Position numbers and translations under genes: made by a program
Shown here: one piece after another, positions 30,229-38,489 of the stretch
Layout: every line of letters begins with the position of its first letter
Position numbering within the stretch: the stretch's first letter is position 1
The notes under the pieces: model-generated
The model's input: the letters and a program-made list of their open reading frames with translations, nothing else
Told to the model about the DNA's origin: nothing
Database searches by the model: none
DNA from: an uncultured Nitrospirota bacterium
GTDB lineage: Bacteria > CG2-30-53-67
NCBI GenBank assembly: GCA_947259355.1
Contig: CAMYMF010000023.1
Coordinates: forward strand, 1-64,000
Direction of reading: 5' to 3'
DNA: 64,000 nucleotides

Positions 30229-32511
30229 TCACTGCTGCTTTACGTGGCACCCGGTGCACTTGACGGGCGCCGGTTTGCCCTGACCCGCCATCTCCTTGTG
30301 GCATCCCTGGCAACGCTTGTGCATGGCGTCCTTGAAACTGGGCACCCCTTCCATCGCGCCATGACACTCAGAACAGGCCGTCGGGGATAGTTCGGTGACA
30401 TCATCCATATGGTGGCAGACCTGGCAGTTCTGGTTGACGATCGACTGATGCTTGCGATGGGGGAACGGAACAGCGGGCATCAGTTTTGCCACATGATCGA
30501 TGAGGATGAATTCCGGCGAGGGAGGCGGCCCGGTCGGTTCAGGTTCAGGTTCCGGTTGAGGCTCAGGCTTGCTAACAGCCGTGTCCGGCGGGGTCTGCAC
30601 CCGCACGGGGGGCTCGGGCACCGGTGCCGCGGCGGGTGGTTCTGCCCACCGGACCGGTTCGCGAGGCATGGCGGGCTTCTCGATGACACCGGGCATCGGT
30701 TCCGGGGCAAAAATCGTCCGCTCCCTCAGCGCGGGATCCCGCGGATCGATGAGGCCCTTCTGAATGGTCGGCAGGGTTTTCACAAGCGGTCCGAGTCGCT
30801 GGAAATAGGCAGGAAGCTGCTCCACAGAGTGCTCGCCTTCCCGGCGCGAACCGTAGATGCCTGAAATCAGCGTGTAGGCGCTCCACCCCCGTACTCGGTA
30901 GGCCAGCACCATGGCATCGTAATCGGGAATGAGCCGCGCCAAGTCCTTGAGGATTGCCTCCCGGTCGGCGGAGATTTCGATCTGAATGGTATACTTGTCC
31001 TGCGGAATCGCTGCGATGCGCTCCCGCCAGGTTCCGAGCTGCGCCGTCCAACTCTCAGGCGTCATGGCGCCCGGATCGATGGGCGCCGCAATGGGCTCGA
31101 TCGTCTCCTCGACGATCTGCTGCGGACGCTTGGCCTCCGCAATCACCCGGGGCTCAACGACTCTGAGCTCCTCTTTGGGGGCTGTAGGCGCGGGCGGTGC
31201 GACGGCGGGAGCGGCCGGCACCGCTGCCATCTCGGGCTCCGTTTTGTCCCGTTGGAACCGCATCAGCGCAAGGGGCCCAAAATTATAGATGAACTTGATG
31301 AAACCTCGATAGTCATAGTCAAAGGTCGGATTGCGCGAGTATTCCACATCGGCCGCAATGCGCGCGTTCGCCGTGAGCCCGTAGCCCAACGCCGCGGAAA
31401 TCGCGTAGGCATTCTTGATGTCGTTGATCTTCTGGTCATAGCTTACATTGAAGACGTCGGCCGTCAGATCGAGCTTTCCGAACCGCCTGTATCCGTAAAC
31501 TCGAGACTCATAGTATTTGCGTCGCTCAGTTTGTCCGTCCATCCGGTAAAACGAAATGCCCGCGCGCGTGGTCTCCGAGTCGGTATAGTTGACACTGGCA
31601 CCATAATAGTCCGCGCGCTCCTCAATGTCATAGTCGAATCGCTTGTAGTCCGCGCTGGCCGACAGGTTAAAGGGAAGCATATAGGCCACTTGCACGCCCC
31701 AAAGGAAAAGCTCCTCATCGCGGTTGATGATCTCGGGGTCAAAAAAGAACGCTGCATTGGAGACGGAGGTGAAATAATCCTCGTAGCTGATGGCGGAAAT
31801 CTCCGAGCTGACCCGAAGCTTCTCCAGGGGCAGCAGGGTGAGGTAATAGCTGTGCTCCATCCACCCCGAGGTTTCGTCGTTGAGGGTAGACCGGCCGTTG
31901 ATGCGGACCCACTCAAAGGGAAAGAATTCTACATCCACGCCAGCCTCGGATCTGAAATCGGACGAATCGTTTTTTGCCCGCAGATAGGATAGACCGATCC
32001 GATAGAGATCGGACACTTCGTGAAAGAGCCGTCCCCCGAAAATGGAGTCCCCGTCCCGGTCATCGAAATCAGACTCCACAGGAATCCCGCCGTAGGCCGA
32101 GACCCCGAAGCCTCCCTTGAGATCAGTCCTGAAGGAAACCCCATCCACCAGTTCGGAGGCCACGCCCTCATAAACGAGTACACGGCCGAGGTTGAGCAAC
32201 GTGTTGCCCTGGGGCCTGCGGTACCCGAGATAGGCGTATTGTAGATCACCATTAAAGCTCCGGTTGTCGAAGCTCTTCTCGTTCGACAGATCCTGGCGAA
32301 GCCACCCGCCGAGATGAAGGGTCAGATCCCTCGAGGCAAACTCATCGAGACGAAAATCCAAATACTCGAAAAGCGGAAGAATGTGTTCGTCGTCAATGGT
32401 CTCCCGCGCCCGAAAGTATGTGCTCGACCGGCCGGTCACATCGACGGCCAACAAGGTACAGGGCATGACCAGAAGCAGAAGACCCACGATCGCTGTGCAG
32501 ACAAATCGCAT
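30229..32511 (-). CDS. Outer-membrane beta-barrel / SPOR / tetrahaem cytochrome fusion protein
   Basis: 760 residues. Signal peptide 1-22. Residues about 25-420 are rich in alternating aromatic beta-strands (for example GDLQYAYLGYRRPQ, RIGLSYLRAK, SADYKRFDYD, RGFIKFIYNFGPLALMRF), as in an outer-membrane barrel. An Ala/Pro linker (425-500) leads to a SPOR-like domain (about 505-585: KYTIQIEISADREAILKDL, WSAYTLISGIYGSRREGE), which in known cases binds denuded peptidoglycan. A Pro/Glu linker (590-665) leads to a class III c3-like domain (680-760) with CxxCH at 696, 713, 734 and 752 and ligand histidines H685, H688, H701. First gene of the cytochrome run. A one-chain pore plus haem arm is inferred; the barrel assignment rests on pattern, not homology I can name. 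Confidence 0.85.
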   Translation of the reverse strand: MRFVCTAIVGLLLLVMPCTLLAVDVTGRSSTYFRARETIDDEHILPLFEYLDFRLDEFASRDLTLHLGGWLRQDLSNEKSFDNRSFNGDLQYAYLGYRRPQGNTLLNLGRVLVYEGVASELVDGVSFRTDLKGGFGVSAYGGIPVESDFDDRDGDSIFGGRLFHEVSDLYRIGLSYLRAKNDSSDFRSEAGVDVEFFPFEWVRINGRSTLNDETSGWMEHSYYLTLLPLEKLRVSSEISAISYEDYFTSVSNAAFFFDPEIINRDEELFLWGVQVAYMLPFNLSASADYKRFDYDIEERADYYGASVNYTDSETTRAGISFYRMDGQTERRKYYESRVYGYRRFGKLDLTADVFNVSYDQKINDIKNAYAISAALGYGLTANARIAADVEYSRNPTFDYDYRGFIKFIYNFGPLALMRFQRDKTEPEMAAVPAAPAVAPPAPTAPKEELRVVEPRVIAEAKRPQQIVEETIEPIAAPIDPGAMTPESWTAQLGTWRERIAAIPQDKYTIQIEISADREAILKDLARLIPDYDAMVLAYRVRGWSAYTLISGIYGSRREGEHSVEQLPAYFQRLGPLVKTLPTIQKGLIDPRDPALRERTIFAPEPMPGVIEKPAMPREPVRWAEPPAAAPVPEPPVRVQTPPDTAVSKPEPQPEPEPEPTGPPPSPEFILIDHVAKLMPAVPFPHRKHQSIVNQNCQVCHHMDDVTELSPTACSECHGAMEGVPSFKDAMHKRCQGCHKEMAGQGKPAPVKCTGCHVKQQ

Positions 32512-32697
32512 ACCGCATCCCCGTCATTCACCCACATCGGGTTGCCCGGAATCCCACCGGCACCCCGAGTCAAATGAGAGAGCCTTTGCGCCTGACGTGC
32601 CCCATTGCGCCTTGCGGGCCTTCTCAAATACGGCAGACCGAACCAAGAGTTTCTCAATTGCCTGTGAGTGAATCTCCCCGGCTGGGAAAACGGTACT
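32512..32697 (-). other. Long 5' leader of the porin-cytochrome gene
   Basis: If transcription starts at the promoter at 32698-32725, the leader is about 180 nt. It is GC-rich and contains two similar AGGCGCAA boxes 24 bases apart and several complementary G/C runs. No riboswitch family could be assigned by eye. Confidence 0.35.
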
Positions 32698-32725
32698 ATC
32701 ATACATGAACAGCAAAAAAAAACAA
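32698..32725 (-). promoter_or_regulatory. Probable sigma-70 promoter of the porin-cytochrome operon
   Basis: On the minus strand TTGTTT, 16 bp, TATGAT. The -35 lies in a nine-T tract and a second A/T tract follows upstream, which suggests bent DNA. It is about 187 bases before the start codon. Confidence 0.5.
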
Positions 32726-33517
32726 CTTTTTTACGCAAATTTGTTACATATGCTAAACAATTCCGGACACACGTGACGTGTAGGTACTATGCGGAGCGCA
32801 AAGCTTCATTGTACTCCCCGATGAAGAGACCTGCTGCCTTCAGCGAAGCCGCCACGAGTGAAACGCACCCAAACGCTGATCGAGAACTTCATAAACAACA
32901 TTACTATATACAGACAAGATGCTGTAATTAAATACTCTTTTGGCGCGCAGAATCTCATGAAATAACCATTCATCCCTTCAAAAGATGGCTTTGGCCTCCC
33001 GGAAAAGGGCCGTTTCTTCCCTTATGCGGAGCCCCCCGTCGGGGAAAGAGGATGCTGAGAGATTTCTTTCAACCCATAGCATCTCTGCTCAACGCCTCTG
33101 CAAAACGGAGTCAAGACAAATACGGACCAATTGATCAGGGCGTGTCACGGCGAATCCTCCCGTGGTAGCACGCCAGTACTGCGGCGAGAGCCGGAGTGCG
33201 TCTGACCCGCCCCGCAGAACCGAGCCCTTGCGAATGTATTAAGACGAACAACGTCACGCTTTGGCGAAGATGTCTTTGTCATGACGGACGCCGCGCGAAA
33301 CGATCCCACAGAGGAACAAGACGCAATGAGCCGGCCTCGGTGGACCCGCTGCAATACAGCCAATGATTTACCGGGAGAAGACCGACGTCGCCCGTCTGAT
33401 CGATGCAAGGACTGTCAGGATAGAACCGTTTTAGGATCCGATGAGGCCCGAAGAGCGGTCGGATCCTCAAGAGCGCCGAAGCTGCGCCTGTCGTTTCCTC
33501 CTGGCGTGAAAGATATA
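32726..33517. other. Intergenic region, no gene seen
   Basis: About 0.8 kb between divergent transcription units. Short open frames exist on both strands, but none has a ribosome-binding site with family resemblance. An AT-rich part (32870-32960) and small inverted repeats (for example GATGCT/AGCATC around 33050-33085) were seen; no RNA gene was recognised. Confidence 0.35.
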
Positions 33518-33546
33518 TTGACGGATTCGCGACCTGTGCGTTAAAA
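33518..33546 (+). promoter_or_regulatory. Sigma-70 promoter of the HD-GYP gene
   Basis: TTGACG, 17 bp, TTAAAA (or TAAAAT with 18 bp), ending 35 bases before the GTG start of the HD-GYP gene. Confidence 0.65.
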
Positions 33547-33580
33547 TTTTAATATATTCAGCAGCATAAAGGAGATCGTC

Positions 33581-34540
33581 GTGATCAATCCATATCCGCC
33601 TTTTGTCATGCGTGAGGACCTCTATGCCTGTGACGGCGCCCTTATTTTGCGGCAGGGTGAGATCATCACGCCCAGTGTCCTTCAGGAGATCATGAAGAAA
33701 GGGGCCTCCCGCAATAAGGAGGAGACACTCCTGAAAGAGAAGGAGCTCTTTGAAGACATCATGACGGTCATGAACGAAGAGAATTACAAGATCGTTTTTG
33801 AAAGGGAGGAAGACAAGAACTCCGTCATGGACGTGGTCGGAGAGATCCCGCTGACCGAGGATATCTGTCGGGAGATGGAAGTGTTCAAGGTGATGGATCA
33901 CTACACGTATCGGCATGTCCTCGTCACGACAGCGCTCACGACCCGTCTCTACAAGGACTTGTGCCAGGACCCCCAAGAGGTACTTCTGGCCGCAGCCACG
34001 GCCTTGACACACGATTTTGGGAAATCACGAATCCCCATTGAGGTACTTCAGAGTTCCAGGAAGCTCAATTATGAAGAGTTTCTCTATATCCTGGAACACC
34101 CCTGGATCGGCTTTCTCCTGCTAACCTACTACACCGGCCGGAACGATTCGCTCTTTGCCCAGGTCGCCTTCAATCATCACGAAAAAATCGACGGCTCCGG
34201 TTACCCCAGAGGCGTGAAAGTGGACAATTCCTTCATTCAGGTTGTGACCATCTGCGATATGTTCGATGCCCTCATCTCTCCGCGAACCTATCGCATGATT
34301 CCTTTCAATATCCGCGGTGCCTTGGACTACCTCTGCGATGAAGCAGAAAGCGGCCGCCTCAACATGACCGCTGTCAGGATGCTCCTCGCCTACAATCGAC
34401 GGTCCAAACCTGCTTTGGGGTCGCTGGTCTGCTCCAAGGACCACAGCGGCTACGCCCCGCCCGAGGAAAAGAACAATTACAGCTGCCACGAGGATTATCA
34501 GGAACCCGATCTGGACGACAAACTGGGAACCGGCAAGTAA
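33581..34540 (+). CDS. HD-GYP domain protein, probable cyclic-di-GMP phosphodiesterase
   Basis: 319 residues from GTG, with AAGGAG upstream. An N-terminal region of about 100 residues (PPFVMREDLYACDGALILRQGE) resembles the prefix seen in many HD-GYP proteins. The catalytic domain has an H-based metal site at residues about 107-112, HD at 144-145 (THDFGKSRIP), H199-H200 and the GYP signature DGSGYPRG (204-211). Metal and GYP residues are complete, so cleavage of cyclic di-GMP to pGpG or GMP is expected. No sensor domain or membrane segment. Its promoter is its own. Confidence 0.88.
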   Translation: MINPYPPFVMREDLYACDGALILRQGEIITPSVLQEIMKKGASRNKEETLLKEKELFEDIMTVMNEENYKIVFEREEDKNSVMDVVGEIPLTEDICREMEVFKVMDHYTYRHVLVTTALTTRLYKDLCQDPQEVLLAAATALTHDFGKSRIPIEVLQSSRKLNYEEFLYILEHPWIGFLLLTYYTGRNDSLFAQVAFNHHEKIDGSGYPRGVKVDNSFIQVVTICDMFDALISPRTYRMIPFNIRGALDYLCDEAESGRLNMTAVRMLLAYNRRSKPALGSLVCSKDHSGYAPPEEKNNYSCHEDYQEPDLDDKLGTGK

Positions 34541-34555
34541 GCCCCGCTCAGCGTC

Positions 34556-35170
34556 TTACCACCCATAGGGGTATGGATAGTACGGATAGTAGGGATACCC
34601 GTATCGGTGCCAATACGGATCATAGCGGGGGCCGTACCAGTAATAGGGGTGCGGATAGTAGTAAGGACGCTCTGCATACGCCGGCCAGAGACGGATGCTG
34701 TGCACGCGAAGCGTCGGATAGGCATAACGCATCTCTCCCACCGGACGTTCTTCCCGGCCCGTCACTTCCGCCACGACGGTAATCCGGCGGTCCTTCGTGT
34801 AGACGGCAGTCTCGAGATAGCCTGGATAGAGGGCTAGAAAACGCCCGTGAGACGTGTCGACATCGAGCGGCTCATCGGTCCGATCCAACGGCTTCTGCAT
34901 GATTTCCAGTTCCGTTCCTTCCGCGCGGTTCTTGGAGGAGATGATGACACCACCATAGACCACGAGCTCTCCCAGATAACGGTTCGGATTCTGGCTGAGT
35001 TCTTCGAAGGAAAGCTCTCGATTGACCCTGGCGCTGAGCTCGGGCGGGACCACCCGGGACGCACACCCGGCAACGGCCAGAGCGCCCAGAAGACAAAGCA
35101 TGGCCCCTAAGCCGCACCGCCTTGGCGCTATCCCTGCCCATCTTTTCCCTTTTCCCTCTACGCTTGCCAT
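34556..35170 (-). CDS. Slp-family outer-membrane lipoprotein
   Basis: 204 residues. Start ATG with an AGGGGG run 6 bases upstream. Lipobox AVAGC gives Cys36. The mature protein has the Slp pattern: VNRELSFEELSQNPNRYLGELVVYGGVI, EIMQKPLD, GRFLALYPGYLE and ITVVAEVTG. The last 45 residues are an unusual Tyr/Pro/Trp/His-rich tail, reminiscent in composition of the exported protein at 22826. The E. coli relatives are induced by starvation or envelope stress; their exact function is unknown. Converges on the HD-GYP gene, 15 bases apart. Confidence 0.85.
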   Translation of the reverse strand: MASVEGKGKRWAGIAPRRCGLGAMLCLLGALAVAGCASRVVPPELSARVNRELSFEELSQNPNRYLGELVVYGGVIISSKNRAEGTELEIMQKPLDRTDEPLDVDTSHGRFLALYPGYLETAVYTKDRRITVVAEVTGREERPVGEMRYAYPTLRVHSIRLWPAYAERPYYYPHPYYWYGPRYDPYWHRYGYPYYPYYPYPYGW

Positions 35171-35475
35171 GCTTGTTTCCCCCTGTCTCCTGCGACCCGA
35201 AAGGCCCCCTCGCTGGACGTTTTTCAGTCGCAACTATACCGCCCAACCAGTCGCCTGTCCACCTCCACCAGCCCACCGACCGGACCCCAGAGGCCGCTGA
35301 GCAGCCCCTGGCAGCCGTCCTCCCACGGCCATGCCAAGGAGCCGAAAGTCTCCGTCGGCTGGCTCAACGCGTCAGCCCCTGGAATGTTGATCTTCCCGTA
35401 ACCATGGGGTATAGTGAACCCGTTCGCGCCGGGGCGGCAAACCGATGCAAGCCCCGCCCCCGATGGAAAGCAATT

Positions 35476-36783
35476 ATGGTGCATGCTCTCTTTGCAGATC
35501 AGAATCATCGGATCTACGACCACCCCGAGCTTGAGTTGGCGGGCCAGTCCGGGCGCCACTGGGTGCCGTTGAGCGAAGAAGACCTCGTGCCCCTTCCCGG
35601 GGGTACGAAACTCTTCGTTCTGCCGGGTCGCACCGCGGTGGGGTGGGATGGGGGCGCGCAGCGCTTTTGGCCGCTGTCGGTCGGTGAAATGGCTGGGCCC
35701 GTCAAATCAGGGCCGCCGCTGGCGGTCGCAGCATTTCTCCCCGCAGGCTACACTCGCCTGCACCTTCCGGCGGTCGCACTCTCGGCAAATTCCCCGGCCC
35801 TCCCCCTCTGGACCTACACCGCCCTTGGATGGACCGAACAGGGTTTTGCAGCATCGGCCCTCCGAATCGACCCCATGGACCACTCGGAAGCGGTCCATTA
35901 TGACGACCGCGATCTGGTGGAGAAGATCGCATCGAGGCTGCAGAAGGACCCGGCCAACCGCCTCCTGCATCATCTCAAACACTGCGCCGTGGCGTATCAC
36001 TGCTTCGCAGCGAAGAATCTCTTCCTCCAGCGATGGGAGGCCCCCCTGCCCACCTCCCCCGCGTGCAATGCCCAATGTGTCGGGTGTCTGTCGTATCAGG
36101 ACGGCGATGGATGCGAAGCTTCTCACGAGCGGATAGACTTCGTGCCCTCCGTATCGGAACTCGTGGCCGTCGCTTTGCCCCACTTGAACGCTGTCCCCCG
36201 AGCAATTGTGAGCTTTGGACAGGGTTGTGAAGGAGAACCCCTCCTTCAGACAGACTTGCTCGTCCGCGTCGTCGGCCAACTGCGAAAAGAAACCGACCGG
36301 GGCACGATCCATTTGAATACCAACGGCTTCGATCCGGAGGCCGTGATGCGTCTGGCCCGAGCGGGGCTGGACAGCATCCGCATCAGCTTGAATTCGGCGC
36401 GAGAGACGAGCTACCTCTCCTATTATCGGCCGCGGCATTATCGGTTCCGCGATGTGATCGCATCGATTGGCCGCGCACGAGATGCAGGGCTCTACACGGC
36501 AGTGAATCTGCTCGTCTTTCCGGGCATCACCGATCAGGAAGAAGAAGTCACGGCACTCATGGAGTTAATCCGGCGAGTGCAGCCCGATATGCTCCACATG
36601 AGAAACCTATCCATTGATCCGGAAGTTTATCTTCGACTCTACCCCGCGACAGACACGCCGGGGATGGGGGTACGCCGCCTGACCCATCTTCTGCGGCGCG
36701 AATTCCCGGAACTGGAGCTAGGCTATTTTAACCGCCCCAAAGAGCTCTTCGGGCGGAAACTGATCGCGGAGCTTAATCTGTAG
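35476..36783 (+). CDS. Radical SAM protein of unknown specificity
   Basis: 435 residues from ATG 35476 (GGAAAG upstream); earlier in-frame starts show no homology. The N-terminal 185 residues are not recognised. The radical SAM domain begins with CNAQCVGC (Cys197, Cys201, Cys204) for the 4Fe-4S cluster, followed by FGQGCEGEPLL, HLNTNGFDPEAVMRLARAGL and DSIRISLNSA, all typical barrel strands. An adjacent HAD hydrolase follows after 22 bases, so they may form an operon. The MoaA/PqqE-type pattern is general, and the substrate cannot be assigned. Confidence 0.88.
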   Translation: MVHALFADQNHRIYDHPELELAGQSGRHWVPLSEEDLVPLPGGTKLFVLPGRTAVGWDGGAQRFWPLSVGEMAGPVKSGPPLAVAAFLPAGYTRLHLPAVALSANSPALPLWTYTALGWTEQGFAASALRIDPMDHSEAVHYDDRDLVEKIASRLQKDPANRLLHHLKHCAVAYHCFAAKNLFLQRWEAPLPTSPACNAQCVGCLSYQDGDGCEASHERIDFVPSVSELVAVALPHLNAVPRAIVSFGQGCEGEPLLQTDLLVRVVGQLRKETDRGTIHLNTNGFDPEAVMRLARAGLDSIRISLNSARETSYLSYYRPRHYRFRDVIASIGRARDAGLYTAVNLLVFPGITDQEEEVTALMELIRRVQPDMLHMRNLSIDPEVYLRLYPATDTPGMGVRRLTHLLRREFPELELGYFNRPKELFGRKLIAELNL

Positions 36784-36805
36784 ACGGGAGGCAACGCTTC
36801 GAAGT

Positions 36806-37432
36806 ATGGATGCCATCTTTTTTGACCTCGGCGGGGTCATCGTCGATTTCGATCATCGAAGCATTGCCCACGATCTCCTGGGCACAGAAGCAGGTACCCG
36901 GGCTCTTGCTTCAGAAGAAGTCCACCAATGGCTCTTTCACCCGACGACAGGTCTAATCAATGCATTCAACGCTGGGCGCATATCCCCGCAGGAATTCCAC
37001 GGGACGATCTGTCGGAAATTCGGCCTTACCCTGTCTTTCGACCGGTTCGTGCATATATGGAGCAACATCTTTTCTGAAAACCGGCGCGTCAGCCGAATGA
37101 TTCATGCCCTCGCCGGCACGTTCCCGCTTTTTCTCATTTCCAATACCGATCCTCTCCACTTCGAATATATTGTAGCGCAGTACCCTGTGCTGCAAGCGTT
37201 TGAGGCATGGATTCTGTCCTACGAGGTGGGCGCCTGCAAACCTGATGAGAAAATATTCGTCGCCGCAAGCCAACGGGCAGGCGTTGCCCCGGATCGCTCG
37301 GTCTTCATCGATGACATTCCGGCCTATGTGGCAGCTGCAAAGAAGCTCGGTTTTCGAACCATCCATTACGAGTCTGCAGGGACACTGAAAGCCGTCCTCA
37401 CCGCTCTGCTCCCTTTTCAATTCCCGGATTGA
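36806..37432 (+). CDS. HAD-superfamily hydrolase (subfamily IA)
   Basis: 208 residues. Motif I FFDLGGVIVDFD (nucleophile Asp7), motif II SNTDPLH, motif III CKPDEKIF with Lys, and motif IV FIDDIPAYVAAA are all present with an intact Asp pair, so phosphatase activity is likely. The cap is helical, as in the YihX-like group. GGGAGG lies 14 bases before the ATG, a bit far. It follows the radical SAM gene by 22 bases. Confidence 0.88.
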   Translation: MDAIFFDLGGVIVDFDHRSIAHDLLGTEAGTRALASEEVHQWLFHPTTGLINAFNAGRISPQEFHGTICRKFGLTLSFDRFVHIWSNIFSENRRVSRMIHALAGTFPLFLISNTDPLHFEYIVAQYPVLQAFEAWILSYEVGACKPDEKIFVAASQRAGVAPDRSVFIDDIPAYVAAAKKLGFRTIHYESAGTLKAVLTALLPFQFPD

Positions 37433-37721
37433 GGGGCATTGTCGATGCCGATTGTGTTGTCCCCCGTCAAAAACACCATTATCAACCGGTTTGTCGCCCC
37501 TGAAAGGCCTCCGACTCAAAAGAATTACTTCTCCATCAGCAATTCGCCGAGTATTTCTTGATTAATACGTATTGTACATTTGCCGGAAAAAGTGCTATAT
37601 ATGAAGTGACACAAACTGGGGGCGTCTTTGAAACGGGTTGCGTGCGGGCCGGCCCCGCATTCTCTGCCACGCTCGTCCCGGGGGGGAGGAATGCTGGTGC
37701 GTATTCCGGCGACAAGCGGCA
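37433..37721 (+). other. Intergenic region upstream of the two-component pair
   Basis: Contains the probable promoter at 37572-37601; nothing else recognised. Confidence 0.3.
37572..37601 (+). promoter_or_regulatory. Probable sigma-70 promoter of the kinase/regulator pair
   Basis: TTGTAC, 18 bp, TATATA, about 120 bases before the kinase start. Confidence 0.5.
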
Positions 37722-38489
37722 ATGAGAATCGCCATGGCACGAAGACGTTATGGATTGCAGGCGGCATCGCCTTTGGAAACTGAGAACTGCGTCACGGCTG
37801 CGCCGTCGACGGAAGCGGTCATTGCAGGGTTATCGCATGACCTGCGTTCCCCGCTCAATACGATCATCGGGTTCTCCGACATTCTCCTCACGGGCCGCAT
37901 CGGGAAACTCAATGCCCAGCAGAAGAAGCAGATAGCCATTGTCCTGAACCGGGGGCAGGAACTGCTAGGCCTGATCGACCATCTGGTGGAATATGCGCGT
38001 CTGCTTCGGGGGGATGTCTCACTAGAGCTCTCAGCCGTCCTGCTCGTGCCCTTTCTCGAAAGACAGTTGGAGCTGTTGAAGGCCGATCTGGCGCCAGGCG
38101 GACCGACCCTTGTTCATGTCCCGCCGAAAAGGCCGCACCGGGTGGTGGCGGATGAACAGAAACTGATGCTCGTTGTACAAAAGGTGCTGCGGGTAGGCAT
38201 GGCGGTATCAACCCCACGCGTCATTCGCGTCGATGTCCAGACCATCCCCCAATCGGAGCGGAATGCATCAGAAGCCGACATCCGGCTGCGTTTTGGCTTC
38301 CAGGGTCGTATCCGGACAGAGCTGGACGATCTGTTGGAATGGGAAGGCAAAAATGCCGTTCCCGGCAAGATCCGCTTTAGTTTGCATCTGGCACGATTCT
38401 ATCTTAATCGGATGGGGGGAGAGCTCTCCCTCTGCCGAAAGAAGGGTCGCTTGGAATTTCATCTCGATTTATGCAAGGACAAGAAATGA
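37722..38489 (+). CDS. Histidine kinase-like protein with degenerate ATPase domain
   Basis: 255 residues from ATG 37722; a second ATG 12 bases later is equally possible, neither has a strong ribosome-binding site. HisKA domain with AGLSHDLRSPLNTIIGFSDIL (phospho-acceptor His) and a second helix. The C-terminal ATPase-like part lacks the N-box asparagines and the DxGxG loop and keeps only the last helix (YLNRMGGELSLCRKKG). No membrane segment or sensor domain. It may be phosphatase-only or a scaffold. Its stop overlaps the next gene (ATGA). Confidence 0.78.
   Translation: MRIAMARRRYGLQAASPLETENCVTAAPSTEAVIAGLSHDLRSPLNTIIGFSDILLTGRIGKLNAQQKKQIAIVLNRGQELLGLIDHLVEYARLLRGDVSLELSAVLLVPFLERQLELLKADLAPGGPTLVHVPPKRPHRVVADEQKLMLVVQKVLRVGMAVSTPRVIRVDVQTIPQSERNASEADIRLRFGFQGRIRTELDDLLEWEGKNAVPGKIRFSLHLARFYLNRMGGELSLCRKKGRLEFHLDLCKDKK

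Noticed and set aside
33246-33420. Possible GEMM-type riboswitch (GACGCAA and a CACGC box) upstream of the HD-GYP gene
   Set aside because: The core GGCAAACC element and the paired stem are missing, and the mapped-looking promoter at 33518 lies downstream of it, so it would not be in the mRNA.
33145-33470. Small minus-strand frames in the 1-kb intergenic region
   Set aside because: No plausible start signals, and composition is typical of random GC-rich sequence.
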